The notes under the pieces were generated by a model, which was not told the origin of the DNA, ran no database searches, and worked only from the letters and a program-made list of their open reading frames with translations. Below, piece after piece: positions 43,797 to 51,777 of a DNA stretch of 64,000 nt. Positions within the stretch are counted from its first letter, which is position 1, and each line of letters begins with the position of its first letter. The position numbers and the translations under genes are program-made. The stretch comes from Sulfuricella sp. T08 (lineage in GTDB: Bacteria > Pseudomonadota > Gammaproteobacteria > Burkholderiales > Sulfuricellaceae), in contig NZ_DF967544.1 in assembly GCF_000971475.1 (NCBI RefSeq), positions 24,478 to 88,477 of the forward strand, read 5' to 3'.

Positions 43797-44161
43797 GGGT
43801 TTGGTTACGCTTCGCGCTGTTGGTTTAGGTGCCGGGGGCAGCAGGGCGAGCACTCGCCCACAAGACCTAAATCCCCCGCCACACCGGCGGGGTGCCCATT
43901 TGTTTGGTTACTTGTATTTTTGGCAAGCAAAATATAGTTACCTGCTGCCGGGCAGCCCCTGGCATCTAAGCATCCGCGCGTAGCGCACCCTTCGTATCTT
44001 TCCTTCCGTAGTTGTTTGCTCCCCGTGTTACTTGAATGGGGGATTTTTCGATTCGGAGTAGATATGCGAAATTTGCCATTAAGGAGACGTTCGCCGTTTG
44101 CCAGCCTTGTGCCTGCCAAAGAAGCCTTGATATTTCATTGGGTTCACGGCAGGATATAAAA
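43797..44161 (+). other. Intergenic region with two hairpins
   Basis: This 365-bp gap contains CCCCGCC-ACACC-GGCGGGG (43874-43892). That hairpin is followed by a T-rich stretch and may end the DHH transcript. A 13-pair imperfect hairpin between GGTTACTTGTATTTT (43906-43920) and AAAATATAGTTACC (43929-43942) looks like a dispersed repeat. I see no clear promoter for the downstream GGDEF-EAL gene and no riboswitch. Confidence 0.55.
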
Positions 44162-46633
44162 ATGAAATCACTTTTCTCTTATGAAGTCTCTAACGACGCA
44201 ATCATGCTGCTGACGGAGAAGGGATTTTTTGACTGCAATCAGCGCACCCTGGAAATATTTGGGCTGACGAACAAGGCAGAGTTTATTTCTTGTCATCCCT
44301 CCGATCTTTCTCCACCCTTGCAACCAGATGGGCAAGATTCTGTTGCTGCCGCGAATGAACGCATCATGGTGGCTCACAAACAAGGATCAAACCGTTTTGA
44401 ATGGATCCATCGCCGCAAAAATGGCGAGGATTTCCCCGCAGAGGTTCTCCTTTCTGCCTTCACTTATGAGGGAAAGCGCGTATTGCAGGCGTCCGTTCGC
44501 GACATCACTGATCGTAAGAAAGTGGAAGCGGAGCTTCAAACTACTCTGAAACATCTACAGGCCGCTAACCAAAGGCTTGATATTGAGAAGGAACTCAATC
44601 AGAAGATCATCGAAACTTCCCCAGTGGGTATCTGTATTTACGACGAACAAGGCGACTGCATAATAGCCAATCCATCCATAGCCCGTCATATTGGCGCTAC
44701 CCAGGCCCAGGTTGCTTCCCAGAACTTCCATCACATCGAGTCATGGAAACGCTCCGGCATCTACAATTTGGCACTGCAATCGCTCACGAGCGATGAACCC
44801 CTATCTAAGGTGGTTACACTCACAACCGGTTTCGGCAAGAATGTTCGGCTTGGAATCACCTTCTGCTCACTGCATAGCAGAGGACAGCATGCCTTGATGC
44901 ATCTCACCACGGATCTTACTGAATCCATGCATGCCCAGCAGGCGCTTGAAGAAAGTGAAGAGCGCTTCCGCCGCGTGGTTACTGAAGCCCCCGTGCCCAT
45001 GATGATTCATGCCGAAGATGGGGAGATTCTGGAAGTCAACAAAGTGTGGGCCGAGGTGACTGGCTATTCACGCTCAGATATCCCTACCACAAAAGAATGG
45101 ACGATGAAGGCGTACGGGAATAATGCCCAACAAGTGCAGCAAAGAATCAAACCTCTTTATGGTCTCGAACATAAAGTTGACCAAGGAGAATTTGCCATCA
45201 CTTGCAAGGATGGCAGTTCGCGCATCTGGAATTTCAGTGCAGCGCCTGTTGGGAAATTACCGGATGGACGCAGATATGTCATTAGCACAGCGCAGGACAT
45301 CACCGATCGCAAAGCGGCCCAGGAACGGGTCGAATTTCTGGCCTACCATGATTCCTTGACTGGCCTGCCGAATCGTTTATTAGCCGAAGACCATTTTGAG
45401 CTGGCAGTGTCTTTTGCGGATCGTGAACATACCAAAGTCGCACTTGTTTTTCTCGACCTCGATGACTTCAAGATCATTAATGATTCGTTGGGCCACGCGG
45501 TTGGCGACGCTTTACTCAAGGCGGTAGCCACACGACTCAAGGAATGCTTGCGCGACACGGATACTCTCAGTCGGCAAGGTGGCGACGAGTTCCTGATCGT
45601 GCTCGGCGGGGTGTCTGATCTGGACGCTATTACCCATGTCGCAGAAAAATTTCTGGCGCGACTGACGGAAATTTTCTCTATCGAGGGTAATGAACTTTTC
45701 ACTTCATTGTCGATGGGCATTGCCGTCTATCCAGACGACGGCAAGGACTACGACACCCTGCTCAAGAAGGCTGATACTGCAATGTACCAGTCCAAGGAAG
45801 CCGGGCGCAACACCTACCATTTCTTCGCCGAGAAAATGAACGTCGACGCCGTGGAGCATCTGCAAATACGCAACAATCTGCGCAAGGGATTGGAGCGTGA
45901 GGAATTCGTTCTGCACTACCAGTCGCAGATCGATCTGAGCAGCAATACTGTCATCGGTGCTGAAGCCCTGATCCGCTGGAACCACCCTGAGTTCGGCATG
46001 GTGCCTCCGGGCCGTTTTATCCCCATCGCCGAGGACAGTGGATTAATTGTTCCGATTGGCGAATGGGTACTGCTTGAAGCATGCATGCAGGCGGTTACGT
46101 GGTGCAAGGCGGGGCTGCCTGAGTTAGCGATTGCCGTGAATCTGTCATCGGTGCAATTCAAACGCGGCGATCTGGAGAAAAGCGTAATCCAGGCACTTTC
46201 TGCATCGGGCTTAGACCCAACTTTACTTGAACTCGAATTGACCGAATCAATTCTAATCCATGACACTGAGAAAGTGCTGGACACGGTACAACGATTGAAA
46301 TCGCTCGGTGTGAAACTGTCAATCGATGACTTCGGTACCGGCTATTCCAGCCTTTCCTACTTGAAACGCTTCGCCGTAGACAAGCTAAAAATTGACAAGT
46401 CCTTTATTCGTGACATGGCCGATGACCCGAATGATGCAGTCATCGTTCGCACCATCATTCAGATGGCCAAGAGTCTTAACCTGAAGACCATTGCCGAAGG
46501 TGTCGAGACAGAAAGCCAGACAGAAATGCTACGTCTGCTACATTGCGACGAGGTACAGGGTTACCACTTTGCACGACCGATGCCAGCAAAGGAGTTTGAG
46601 CGCTATTTTTCCACGAGGCAATCAGCTTTGTGA
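44162..46633 (+). CDS. PAS-GGDEF-EAL cyclic-di-GMP signalling protein
   Basis: This 823-residue protein has three PAS-type sensor segments (about 5-118, 145-255 and 268-385). A GGDEF domain has an intact active site (RQGGDEF, GGDEF at 473-477) and an intact inhibitory RxxD site (RDTD, 464-467). The EAL domain has EAL at 601-603, the catalytic DDFGTGYSSLSYLKRF, and AEGVET. Both enzymatic halves look active, so net synthesis or hydrolysis probably depends on PAS input. No transmembrane segment is seen. The ATG at 44162 has an AGGA site; a longer frame from 44036 lacks support. Its product c-di-GMP is the usual ligand of the riboswitch at 2163-2252. Confidence 0.92.
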   Translation: MKSLFSYEVSNDAIMLLTEKGFFDCNQRTLEIFGLTNKAEFISCHPSDLSPPLQPDGQDSVAAANERIMVAHKQGSNRFEWIHRRKNGEDFPAEVLLSAFTYEGKRVLQASVRDITDRKKVEAELQTTLKHLQAANQRLDIEKELNQKIIETSPVGICIYDEQGDCIIANPSIARHIGATQAQVASQNFHHIESWKRSGIYNLALQSLTSDEPLSKVVTLTTGFGKNVRLGITFCSLHSRGQHALMHLTTDLTESMHAQQALEESEERFRRVVTEAPVPMMIHAEDGEILEVNKVWAEVTGYSRSDIPTTKEWTMKAYGNNAQQVQQRIKPLYGLEHKVDQGEFAITCKDGSSRIWNFSAAPVGKLPDGRRYVISTAQDITDRKAAQERVEFLAYHDSLTGLPNRLLAEDHFELAVSFADREHTKVALVFLDLDDFKIINDSLGHAVGDALLKAVATRLKECLRDTDTLSRQGGDEFLIVLGGVSDLDAITHVAEKFLARLTEIFSIEGNELFTSLSMGIAVYPDDGKDYDTLLKKADTAMYQSKEAGRNTYHFFAEKMNVDAVEHLQIRNNLRKGLEREEFVLHYQSQIDLSSNTVIGAEALIRWNHPEFGMVPPGRFIPIAEDSGLIVPIGEWVLLEACMQAVTWCKAGLPELAIAVNLSSVQFKRGDLEKSVIQALSASGLDPTLLELELTESILIHDTEKVLDTVQRLKSLGVKLSIDDFGTGYSSLSYLKRFAVDKLKIDKSFIRDMADDPNDAVIVRTIIQMAKSLNLKTIAEGVETESQTEMLRLLHCDEVQGYHFARPMPAKEFERYFSTRQSAL

Positions 46634-46687
46634 AGCTGAGCGCCACTTAATTCATACTTTGAATGTTTCCTTAAGTGTCTCATCGAG

Positions 46688-46899
46688 GTGTTGAAAAACT
46701 CTGTTTTTGACTGAGACAGAAAAATTCTAGCGCCATCTGTGGCGTGAAGTAGCCGCAAATACGGGGGCTACTTAAATTACTTTCCAGCGCAACCAAGGAC
46801 GTGCCAACAGGCTCATTCACGCAATTTGAATGGGCTTTTCAATCAAATCTGCTTTCGGCCTGAAATTCAGGGAGTTTGAATTTTTGAGTTTTTCAACAC
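46688..46899. mobile_element. MITE-like element with 14-bp terminal inverted repeats
   Basis: GTGTTGAAAAACTC (46688-46701) and GAGTTTTTCAACAC (46886-46899) are exact inverted repeats bounding 212 bp with no transposase. The ends resemble those of common transposases of the IS5/IS1182 kind, although I cannot name the family with certainty. No target-site duplication is obvious. Inside there is only a short hairpin around GCGCCATCTGTGGCG. It is probably a non-autonomous derivative or a deletion remnant. Confidence 0.6.
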
Positions 46900-46919
46900 A
46901 GTACTAATGGATTGGCAAT

Positions 46920-47090
46920 ATGGATGGGGAAATTATCGATTACGCTTTTCACATTTGGACAAAAAAGAAAAAGGACAGAATAATTACGGCAATCCTGTGC
47001 CCAGATTTGGTCGAACTGGCGAACCAACCAACCCTCGATATCGACCGGATTGCCAACATGAAAGCGCGGGGCCTAGTCTTGCAAAGCTAG
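46920..47090 (+). CDS. Hypothetical 56-residue ORF or gene fragment
   Basis: A frame starting ATGGATGGGGAA just after the MITE-like element encodes 56 residues with ordinary protein composition (IIDYAFHIWTKKKKDRIITA, LVELANQPTLDIDRIANMKA). No Shine-Dalgarno is visible and a stop lies five codons upstream. It may be the tail of a gene destroyed by the neighbouring insertion. I recognise no family. The remaining 57 bp before cyaY hold nothing notable. Confidence 0.3.
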   Translation: MDGEIIDYAFHIWTKKKKDRIITAILCPDLVELANQPTLDIDRIANMKARGLVLQS

Positions 47091-47147
47091 GTGCGAACGC
47101 AACAAGCCAGCCATTTGCGCCGCATGAAACGGCTCCTTGCGCACCGA

Positions 47148-47459
47148 TCAAAACCTCACCACCGCCCCCGCCTGCTCACTAGCATACTTCCCCAACGCCG
47201 CAAACAATTCCAACCCATCTCTCGTGTCATGCCATGCTCCATCCGTCCACAAAAAATGATACCCCCCCGATTTCGCAGCCACCCAAATTTCCCTTGCCGC
47301 CGTCTGCCGATTGACGATGATCTTGCTGCCATTCTCGAAGCTCAGTTCAAGTACGCCGCCGTTCATTTCGTAGTCGATGTCCGTGTCGGAGTCATCCAGT
47401 GACTGTTCGATTCTGGCCAATGTTTCGTCAGCCAGTTTGTTGAATTCGCTCTCGGTCAT
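47148..47459 (-). CDS. cyaY: Frataxin-like iron-sulfur cluster protein CyaY
   Basis: CyaY is a bacterial frataxin that binds iron and modulates IscS-dependent Fe-S assembly. The 103-residue protein starts MTESEFNKLADETLARIEQS, continues with the acidic helix DDSDTDIDYE, and has the beta-sheet motifs GVLELSFENGSKIIVNRQ and REIWVAAKSGGYHF. The ATG at 47459 has an AAGGAAA site. A longer frame upstream is not supported. It is divergent from lptM-lysA, an order common in proteobacteria. Confidence 0.93.
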   Translation of the reverse strand: MTESEFNKLADETLARIEQSLDDSDTDIDYEMNGGVLELSFENGSKIIVNRQTAAREIWVAAKSGGYHFLWTDGAWHDTRDGLELFAALGKYASEQAGAVVRF

Positions 47460-47515
47460 TTCGATATTTCCTTGTGATAAGATGATGCGCAAACTTACAG
47501 ATTACCGAGAATAAT

Positions 47516-47665
47516 ATGCGCTACGTTTTTTTACCAGTTCTGCTTGTCCTTTTGCTCCAGGGTTGCGGCCACAAAGGTCCGCTCTATTTGCCCGCACCTG
47601 ATCAGGCGCCTGTCGCCCAGACTCCGGTAGCACCGCAACCTGCCGCCGAGGAGAAAAAGCCATGA
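47516..47665 (+). CDS. lptM: LptM (YifL)-like small lipoprotein
   Basis: This 49-residue lipoprotein has the signal MRYVFLPVLLVLLLQGC, whose last residue is the lipidated Cys17. The conserved GCGHKGPLYLP motif that defines the LptM/YifL family follows, then a Pro/Ala-rich tail ending EEKKP. In E. coli LptM assists assembly of the LptD-LptE LPS translocon. The stop overlaps the lysA start as ATGA, and the cyaY-lptM-lysA order confirms the call. Confidence 0.92.
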   Translation: MRYVFLPVLLVLLLQGCGHKGPLYLPAPDQAPVAQTPVAPQPAAEEKKP

Positions 47666-48906
47666 AATTCTTCTCTCGCCATGATGCTGAATTGTGCGTC
47701 GAATCCGTTCCTCTTTCCCGCATTGCGGAAGAATTCGGCACGCCCTGTTATGTCTATTCCCATGCCGCATTAACAGCAGCCTATCAGAGTTTCGACTCGG
47801 CTTTTGCCGAGCGCGATCATCTGATTTGCTATGCGGTAAAGGCTAATTCCAGCCTCGCTATTCTGAATCTTTTCGCGCGGTTAGGCGCAGGATTCGACAT
47901 CGTTTCAGGCGGTGAGTTGGCGCGTGTTCTGGCGGCGGGCGGAGATGCAAAAAAAGTGGTTTTTTCCGGCGTCGGAAAAACTGCGGATGAAATGCGCCAG
48001 GCGCTTGAAGCGGGCATCCTGTGCTTCAATGTCGAATCGGAAAGCGAGCTGGAACGCCTGAATAAAGTTGCCGGCGAAATGGGTCAGCGAGCACAGGTCA
48101 GTTTGCGTGTTAATCCCGATGTCGATCCAAAAACCCATCCCTATATTTCCACCGGTCTCAAGGGTAACAAATTCGGTATCGCCTATACCGATGCCGTCAG
48201 ACTTTACTGCAAGGTACGCGATCTTCCGCACCTGGAAGTGGTCGGCATCGACTGCCATATCGGCTCGCAAATCACCGAGGTTACGCCCTTTGCCGATGCG
48301 CTCGATAAAATTCTGCTGCTGATCGATGCACTGGAAAAAGAAGGCATAGCGATTCATCACCTCGATCTTGGTGGCGGTCTGGGTATTTGCTACAGCGATG
48401 AAACGCCGCCGCCAGTGGCCGACTACGCAGACACGCTGCTGGAAAAACTCGCTGATCGTAACTTCAAGATCCTGCTCGAGCCTGGCCGCGCATTGGTTGG
48501 AAACGCCGGTTTGCTGCTCACCAAAGTGGAATATCTCAAGCATGGAGAAACAAAAAATTTCGCTCTCGTCGATGCCGCGATGAACGATCTGATGCGCCCC
48601 GCACTTTACGATGCCTATCACGCGATCCTTCCCGTCAGGGAAAATACGGGCGTCGCGCAACGCTATGAAATCGTCGGGCCGGTATGCGAGAGCGGCGATT
48701 TTCTTGGCCATGATCGCCACTTGCACCTCGCCGAAGGCGACCTGCTGGCGGTGATGTCGGCAGGGGCATATGGCATGAGCATGAGCTCCAACTACAACAC
48801 TCGACCGCGCGTTGCCGAAATTATGGTGCAGAAAAACAACACGTTTTTGATTCGTGATCGAGAAAAAATTTCACAATTATTTGCGCTGGAACGGCTGCTT
48901 CCCTGA
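47662..48906 (+). CDS. lysA: Diaminopimelate decarboxylase
   Basis: LysA removes CO2 from meso-diaminopimelate to give L-lysine, the last step of lysine synthesis. The 414-residue PLP enzyme of alanine-racemase fold has the lysine motif YAVKANSSLAIL, the glycine-rich loop LDLGGGLGI, EPGRALVGNAG, and the catalytic GPVCESGDFLG. It is coupled to lptM by an ATGA overlap. Confidence 0.96.
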   Translation: MKFFSRHDAELCVESVPLSRIAEEFGTPCYVYSHAALTAAYQSFDSAFAERDHLICYAVKANSSLAILNLFARLGAGFDIVSGGELARVLAAGGDAKKVVFSGVGKTADEMRQALEAGILCFNVESESELERLNKVAGEMGQRAQVSLRVNPDVDPKTHPYISTGLKGNKFGIAYTDAVRLYCKVRDLPHLEVVGIDCHIGSQITEVTPFADALDKILLLIDALEKEGIAIHHLDLGGGLGICYSDETPPPVADYADTLLEKLADRNFKILLEPGRALVGNAGLLLTKVEYLKHGETKNFALVDAAMNDLMRPALYDAYHAILPVRENTGVAQRYEIVGPVCESGDFLGHDRHLHLAEGDLLAVMSAGAYGMSMSSNYNTRPRVAEIMVQKNNTFLIRDREKISQLFALERLLP

Positions 48907-49282
48907 GTGTTTCCCATGTTGCGCAGATCCGCACAAATGAAAAAATATGGTCCATAAACATTGCCCATGGCCGATGTAGGCCATTGGCATTTTAATTATT
49001 GTTGTGTCGCGGCCGAAAAAAATTCAGCTCAACCTCTCGTAAGCCTGTCTATTTCCAACGATTTTCTTTTCGTAATGCCGTTTTATCTGTTGTGCATTTC
49101 CAAATAATTGGAATAGAATTTGAGCGCAAGGCGGAAACATGCTCTCGGTCATGCAGTCCTAACGGGAGGAACGACAAGGTGATGCAATCAGTTGTTCAGT
49201 GCTGCCGCTTTATTTTGGATCTGCTAACAGGGCCAAAATAAAAATGTACTCGAGATAACTTTCTACAATAAGGAGTCAGCAA
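48907..49282 (+). other. Leader and promoter region of the H1-like gene
   Basis: This 376-bp region separates lysA from the histone-like gene. It is AT-richer than its surroundings. It contains a possible very short frame (GTG/ATG at about 49179-49184, ending in TAA at 49241) behind a GGGAGGAACGACAAGG site, encoding about 18 residues (MQSVVQCCRFILDLLTGPK). I could not assign a promoter with confidence. An AAGGAG site lies just before the H1-like start. Confidence 0.4.
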
Positions 49283-49891
49283 ATGGCAATAAAGAAAGCG
49301 ACCAAGTCTCCCGCCAAGGCACCCGCCAAAGCGACCGCAACCAAACCTGCAGCCAAGGCAGCACCAGTGGCCGCAGCAAAAACTGCCGCCAAGCCTGTAA
49401 CAGCAGCCAAGGCCGCACCAGCTAAAAAAGCACCGGCTAAAAAAGCGGTCGCTGCAAAACCAGCCGCCAAACCTGCAGCGAAAAAAACCGTCGCCAAAAA
49501 AGCACCGGCTAAAAAAGCGGTTGTAGCTGCCAAGAAACCTGCTGCGGCAGTCAAAAAAGCAGCTCCAACTAAAGCGACTGCAGCTAAAAAAGCACCGGCT
49601 AAAAAAGCGGTCGCTGCAAAACCAGCCGCCAAACCTGCAGCGAAAAAAACCGTCGCCAAAAAAGCACCGGCTAAAAAAGCGGTTGTAGCTGCCAAGAAAC
49701 CTGCTGCGGCAGTCAAAAAAGCAGCTCCAACTAAAGCGACTGCAGCTAAAAAAGCACCGGCTAAAAAAGCGGTCGCTGCAAAACCAGCCGCTAAACCTGC
49801 AGCTAAAAAAACCGTCGCCAAAAAAGCACCGGTTAAAAAAGCCGCTGCTGCGAAACCTGCAGCAGCACCTGCAGCCGCTGCGGGAAAGTAG
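49283..49891 (+). CDS. Histone H1-like Lys/Ala/Pro-rich DNA-binding protein
   Basis: This 202-residue, very basic protein consists almost wholly of Ala, Lys, Pro, Val and Thr, with repeated [21 protein letters not shown] and [10 protein letters not shown] motifs like the tail of eukaryotic histone H1 and of AlgP/HctB-type bacterial proteins. It probably binds and compacts DNA non-specifically. It has no folded globular domain. Much of it is a 54-residue block repeated in tandem, so its length may differ between strains. An AAGGAGTCAGCAA site precedes the ATG and a strong terminator follows. Confidence 0.88.
   Translation: MAIKKATKSPAKAPAKATATKPAAKAAPVAAAKTAAKPVTAAKAAPAKKAPAKKAVAAKPAAKPAAKKTVAKKAPAKKAVVAAKKPAAAVKKAAPTKATAAKKAPAKKAVAAKPAAKPAAKKTVAKKAPAKKAVVAAKKPAAAVKKAAPTKATAAKKAPAKKAVAAKPAAKPAAKKTVAKKAPVKKAAAAKPAAAPAAAAGK
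49421..49891 (+). repeat. 162-bp in-frame tandem repeat inside the H1-like gene
   Basis: GCTAAAAAAGCACCGG recurs at 49421, 49583 and 49745, an exact 162-bp period. Copies one and two appear identical base for base. The third is partial and diverges after about 100 bp. Identity including silent positions indicates recent duplication, and the frame is preserved (54 residues per unit). Confidence 0.9.
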
Positions 49892-49905
49892 TCAACTCTG
49901 GTCCA

Positions 49906-49946
49906 GCATAACGGCGGGTTTTAACCCCGCCGTTATGCTTTTATTT
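49906..49946 (+). terminator. Rho-independent terminator of the H1-like gene
   Basis: GCATAACGGCGGG (49906-49918) pairs perfectly with CCCGCCGTTATGC (49926-49938) and is followed by TTTTATTT. It ends transcription about 15 bp after the H1-like stop codon. Confidence 0.93.
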
Positions 49947-49997
49947 CTCCCTATCAAGATTCTTTCTCCGCTCTAAAAATATATCCCCCCGCAATAT

Positions 49998-50011
49998 TGA
50001 CCGGCCGGTCA
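49998..50011 (+). promoter_or_regulatory. Probable TetR-family operator
   Basis: TGACCGGCCGGTCA is a perfect 14-bp palindrome 36 bp upstream of the TetR gene start, in the context TTGACCGGCCGGTCAGTCAG. Operators of this form are typical of TetR regulators controlling their own gene and an adjacent efflux pump. Confidence 0.75.
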
Positions 50012-50046
50012 GTCAGTGCTAATTTGCTTTCTGTTTTCATGACTTA

Positions 50047-50697
50047 GTGAGACCGGCTGTGCCTCTGGTAGAACCCGCCCCCAACTTGTCTGCATCTGGC
50101 CCTGATGCGGTCGAACGTATCCTGGCTTCGGCCAAGGACCTGTTTGCCGAATCCGGCTTCGACGCGGTATCGATGAATGCCATCGCGGAGCGCGCCGGCG
50201 TCAGCAAGGCCAATGTTTTTCATCACTTCAAATCGAAGGACGCGCTTTATCTTGAAGTATTGAAAACTGCCTGCAATGAATCCGGCAGTCAGATCGATCA
50301 ACTCGGCAACGGCTCCGGCACCTTGGTCGAACGCCTGCGCGATTTCTCGCAATTGCATCTGGCCAACATCCTGCAGGATGAAAAAATCTCCCGATTGATA
50401 CAGCGCGACTTGCTGGAAAACGGCCCGCAACGCGGCAAGGAATTCGCCGAACAGGTATTCGGCCAGAACTTCGCGAGCCTGGTAAATATCCTGCGCACCG
50501 GTCAGAAGAAAGGCGAACTGCGCAAGGGCATCGACCCCGCCATGCTGGCCACGTTGCTGATCGGCGCGGACGTGTTCTTTTTCCAGTCGCGCGAGGTGCT
50601 GCGCCATTTTCCTGACGTCGGCTTCACCGACACCCCGGGGAGTTACAGCAGGATGCTGGTCGATATCCTGCTGCACGGAATTCTGCCCCACCCCTGA
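50047..50697 (+). CDS. TetR-family transcriptional regulator
   Basis: This 216-residue protein has an N-terminal TetR helix-turn-helix (ILASAKDLFAESGFDAVSMN, then AERAGVSKANVFHHFKSKDAL) and a C-terminal ligand-binding domain of unknown specificity. No ATG is available; GTG at 50047 is used, with GTG at 50059 as an alternative. It is the first gene of a group encoding an RND pump, and a perfect palindrome lies directly upstream. It probably represses the pump. Confidence 0.88.
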   Translation: MRPAVPLVEPAPNLSASGPDAVERILASAKDLFAESGFDAVSMNAIAERAGVSKANVFHHFKSKDALYLEVLKTACNESGSQIDQLGNGSGTLVERLRDFSQLHLANILQDEKISRLIQRDLLENGPQRGKEFAEQVFGQNFASLVNILRTGQKKGELRKGIDPAMLATLLIGADVFFFQSREVLRHFPDVGFTDTPGSYSRMLVDILLHGILPHP

Positions 50698-50715
50698 TAC
50701 TTTGGATTAAACAAC

Positions 50716-51777
50716 ATGCGAACAACCACCTCGATCCTGATCCCCTGCTTGCTCGGTACTGCGCTGCTGCTACCCGGGTGCGCGAAAAAGCCGGAAGAGC
50801 AGAAGAAAGGCCCGTCGGCAGCGATCATCACCGTCATCCAGGCGCAATCGCGCACCATGCAGGTGCTGGAGCAGTCGGTCGGCGAGGCGGATAGCTCAAC
50901 TGCACCCAAGGTGGGGGCCGAAGTGGCGGGACGCATTATCAAGGTCCATGTCGAAATCGGTGACCCGGTAAAGAAGGGACAACTGCTGGCTGAAATCGAT
51001 GCCACCGATTTTTCCGCCGATGAGAAGCGTCTGGCAGCCCAGGCAACCAGCCAGCGCAAGCTGACGGAACGCTATCGCGAATTGGCCAGGAAGGGTTTTA
51101 TTTCGCCCTCTCTGCTGGAAGGCTACGAAGCCCAGGATGTCTCCACGCGCGAGCAGTACACCCGTGCCGCCAAGAATCTTTCCCGCACCCGCATCGTTTC
51201 GCCGGTGGATGGGCGGGTCGACAACCGCATGGTTTCGGTGGGCGACTGGATCGATCTTGGCAAGCCGGTGTTCCAGCTTTCCACTAGCGAAAATCTGCGC
51301 ATCCGCCTGCCTTTCCCTGAAACCTCGGCGCAGCGCATCAAGGTGGGCCAGGTGGTCAATCTTTCCACGCCGACCGCACCGGATGCCACCGTAACAGGCA
51401 AGATCGAACAGGTGAGGCCGATGGTGGACAGCACCAACCGCGCCTTCGATGCGGTGGTGGAAGTCAAGAACCCGGGCGGCTGGAAACCGGGCGCTTCGGT
51501 CAACGGCGCAGTCATCGTCGAGGAGCATGCGGAGGCGGTTATCGTGCCGGAGGTCAGCGTGGTTCTGCGACCTGCCGGCAAGGTGGTCTACGTGATCGAG
51601 AATGGCAAGGCTATTCAGAACGTTGTCACCACCGGCGTCACCCAGAACGGTCAGGTGGAAATTTTACAGGGCATAAGATCAGGTGAAACGGTAGCCGTTG
51701 ACGGCGCGGGTTTCCTTACAGACAAGGCTGCGGTCAGCGTGAAAGAAGCGAACGGCAAAAAAGGCGAGCAGAAATGA
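50716..51777 (+). CDS. RND efflux membrane-fusion lipoprotein
   Basis: This 353-residue periplasmic adaptor has a lipoprotein signal (lipobox LPGC at about residue 22). The order is barrel, lipoyl (IIKVHVEIGDPVKKGQLLAEID), short alpha-hairpin, lipoyl (SPVDGRVDNRMVSVGDWI) and beta-barrel (RIKVGQVVNLSTP), the standard MFP layout. It links the inner-membrane RND pump to an outer-membrane channel that is not encoded here. Its stop overlaps the pump start as ATGA. Confidence 0.92.
   Translation: MRTTTSILIPCLLGTALLLPGCAKKPEEQKKGPSAAIITVIQAQSRTMQVLEQSVGEADSSTAPKVGAEVAGRIIKVHVEIGDPVKKGQLLAEIDATDFSADEKRLAAQATSQRKLTERYRELARKGFISPSLLEGYEAQDVSTREQYTRAAKNLSRTRIVSPVDGRVDNRMVSVGDWIDLGKPVFQLSTSENLRIRLPFPETSAQRIKVGQVVNLSTPTAPDATVTGKIEQVRPMVDSTNRAFDAVVEVKNPGGWKPGASVNGAVIVEEHAEAVIVPEVSVVLRPAGKVVYVIENGKAIQNVVTTGVTQNGQVEILQGIRSGETVAVDGAGFLTDKAAVSVKEANGKKGEQK

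Noticed and set aside
49276..49821. A leftward Ala/Leu/Phe-rich frame opposite the H1-like gene
   Set aside because: It is the mirror of the low-complexity Lys/Ala codons. The repeat structure and basic composition fit the plus-strand gene, which has a good ribosome-binding site.
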